Shown piece after piece: positions 16,356 to 17,507 of a DNA stretch of 17,507 bases. The notes beneath the pieces were generated by a model. The model made no database searches and was not told the origin of the DNA. It saw only the letters and a list, made by a program, of their open reading frames with translations. The stretch comes from an uncultured Coriobacteriales bacterium (GTDB lineage: Bacteria > Actinomycetota > Coriobacteriia > Coriobacteriales > UMGS124): the NCBI GenBank assembly GCA_903789505.1, contig CAIFEU010000046.1, positions 1-17,507 on the forward strand, written 5' to 3'. The translations under genes were made by a program, and so were the position numbers. The first letter of the stretch is position 1. Each line of letters begins with the position of its first letter.

Positions 16356-17211
16356 CATCGTCGTGGCGCACGACTGTGCGCGGGGAGGGGAGCCCTACAC
16401 CCCCATGACCTGCAAGGTCGTCGGCATCAGCCAGCAGACGCCCGACGTGAGGTCGTTTCGCCTGCAGGCGCTCGACGGCTCGCGCCCCTTCGACGCGCTG
16501 CCCGGCCAGACCGCCATGTTCTCGGTGCTGCCGTATGGCGAATGCATGTTCGCGGTGACGTCGCGGGGCGAGGACTACGTCGAGCTGTGCGTCAAGCGCG
16601 TGGGGCAGGTCACCGAGCGCATGCACGAGCTCAGGGTCGGTGACGAGGTCGGCCTTCGCGGACCGTACGGCAACTGGTTCCCCTACGACAGCGCGCGCGG
16701 CCGTGACATGCTGTTCGTCGCGGCGGGCATCGGCCTTCCGCCGGTGCGGTCGTTCCTCGAGTACTGCCTGAGGCATCGTGCCGACTACGGGAGGATCGAC
16801 CTGGTCTACTCCGCGAGCACCAAGGCCGACCTCGTCTATCTCGACGAGCTCACGAACGTGTGGCCGGGGCAGCCCGACACACACGTCCACGTGAGCGTCT
16901 ACCACGGCAGCGACGACTGGGACGGCGAGGTGAGCTACTCGGCGCCGTTCCTGGAGAAGGTGTTCGCGCAGGAGGGGCTGTCGCCGCGCAACGCGTGCGC
17001 CACGCTGTGCGGTGGGGCGTCGTTCTTCCGCACCTGCCTGGAGTCGTTCACCGCGCTGGGGTATGACCCCGGCGACATCGTGACGACGCTCGAGCGGCGC
17101 ATGAAGTGCGGTGTGGGCAAGTGCGGAAGGTGCAACATCGGGAGCCACTTCATCTGCCTGGAGGGGCCGGTGTTCACGCAGCGCGAGGTGGCGCTGATGG
17201 GCGCCCGCTGA
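16348..17211 (+). CDS. flxA: Flx complex FAD/NAD-binding subunit (FlxA), NADH entry point
   Basis: FlxA belongs to the ferredoxin-NADP reductase superfamily, next to dihydroorotate dehydrogenase electron-transfer subunits and hydrogenase gamma subunits. The 287-residue protein has an FAD-binding beta-barrel (about 20-110, with LPGQTAMFSVLPYGE and GDEVGLRGPYGNWF), then a nucleotide-binding domain starting at MLFVAAGIGLPPVRSFL. A C-terminal 2Fe-2S site follows at C254-x4-C259-x2-C262-x7-C270. NADH is the expected donor, by analogy with Desulfovibrio FlxA. ATG 16348 is chosen because GGGGAGG ends 9 bases before it; an in-frame ATG at 16330 would add six residues with a poorer site. It is the last gene of the operon, and no clear terminator follows. 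Confidence 0.93.
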   Translation: MGDIVVAHDCARGGEPYTPMTCKVVGISQQTPDVRSFRLQALDGSRPFDALPGQTAMFSVLPYGECMFAVTSRGEDYVELCVKRVGQVTERMHELRVGDEVGLRGPYGNWFPYDSARGRDMLFVAAGIGLPPVRSFLEYCLRHRADYGRIDLVYSASTKADLVYLDELTNVWPGQPDTHVHVSVYHGSDDWDGEVSYSAPFLEKVFAQEGLSPRNACATLCGGASFFRTCLESFTALGYDPGDIVTTLERRMKCGVGKCGRCNIGSHFICLEGPVFTQREVALMGAR

Positions 17212-17507
17212 CGCCCCGGCGCCCCCCGCGGCCACCCGGCCCCCCCCCACCACCCCCCCCCCCGGCACGCCCCTTTGGCGCGAGTCGCGGGGGCCTCGCG
17301 GGGGGCTCGTGAGACTTTGGCAAGCGGCGCCTCCGCGGACCTTGCCCGCGACGTTGGGGGTATGCTTGGGTGCAGCCCGCCATCGCCGCACGCCGCGGCG
17401 CGTCCTCGCGACGCGCCTAGGCCCCGTCGCGCGCCCCGCCGCCCCTCCCGCCCGACGCCCGCGTGCCCGTCCTCCGTGACGCGTCAGGCGCCGCCTGCGG
17501 GGCAGCC
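17212..17507. other. GC-only low-complexity intergenic sequence after flxA
   Basis: I see no supported gene here. C runs of 9 (17240-17248) and 11 (17253-17263) bases follow the flxA stop. CGCGAG/CTCGCG (17279-17300) can pair but lacks a T run. TATGCT at 17361-17366 could be the -10 of a downstream gene, with no good -35 at normal spacing. Sequence quality in the C-rich part may be poor. Confidence 0.5.

Noticed and set aside
1..17507. CRISPR arrays, tRNA or rRNA genes, insertion sequences and phage genes
   Set aside because: I found no regularly spaced direct repeats, no tRNA-like cloverleaf or CCA end, and no transposase or integrase motifs in any frame read.

Overview
The window is about 70% GC, with SD-led genes packed at short spacings. 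An anaerobic actinobacterium of the class Coriobacteriia (Eggerthellaceae or Atopobiaceae type) is the best reading. The grounds are a LuxR regulator fused to about 12 membrane helices, a divergent Tat-signal gene beside it, a DUF4013-type membrane protein, and a complete Hdr/Flx iron-sulfur flavoprotein operon. The genus cannot be fixed from this sequence alone.

Layout. (1) 1-2046: the first 31 codons of a Tat-exported protein run off the left edge on the minus strand. A divergent membrane-anchored LuxR regulator follows on the plus strand. The two genes share a perfect 45-bp inverted repeat that is read in the same frame in both. (2) 2290-5758: ligA (NAD-dependent DNA ligase), then an unrecognised cytosolic protein built of two homologous cysteine-containing beta-type modules plus a CnaB-like domain, closed by a terminator. 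(3) 5876-7888, minus strand: trpS followed by a Cof-type HAD phosphatase gene. The HAD gene is frameshifted by a degenerate 85-bp tandem duplication. (4) 8116-9912: a multi-pass DUF4013-type protein with a Pro/Ala-rich linker, one more membrane helix and a C-terminal domain, closed by a strong terminator. (5) 10378-17211: a tightly overlapping seven-gene operon, hdrC-hdrB-hdrA-flxD-flxC-flxB-flxA, behind a 326-bp AT-rich leader. (6) 17212-17507: GC-only low-complexity sequence with no supported gene.

How the parts work together. The last operon encodes a soluble NADH dehydrogenase/heterodisulfide-reductase-like complex. FlxA takes electrons from NADH through FAD and a 2Fe-2S site. FlxB, FlxC and FlxD pass them to the HdrA flavin, where bifurcation is expected. 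One branch should reduce ferredoxin and the other should go through HdrC to the two noncubane 4Fe-4S sites of HdrB, which reduce a disulfide. The family role comes from work on Desulfovibrio FlxABCD-HdrABC; the disulfide partner in this organism is unknown and not encoded here. The remaining genes are housekeeping or envelope genes without an obvious link to it.

Most worth a second look: the 45-bp inverted repeat joining two unrelated genes, either an invertible N-terminus switch or a contig-end fold-back artefact; the corrupted tandem duplication in the HAD gene; the two-module cysteine protein after ligA; and the Flx-Hdr operon with no visible electron acceptor.
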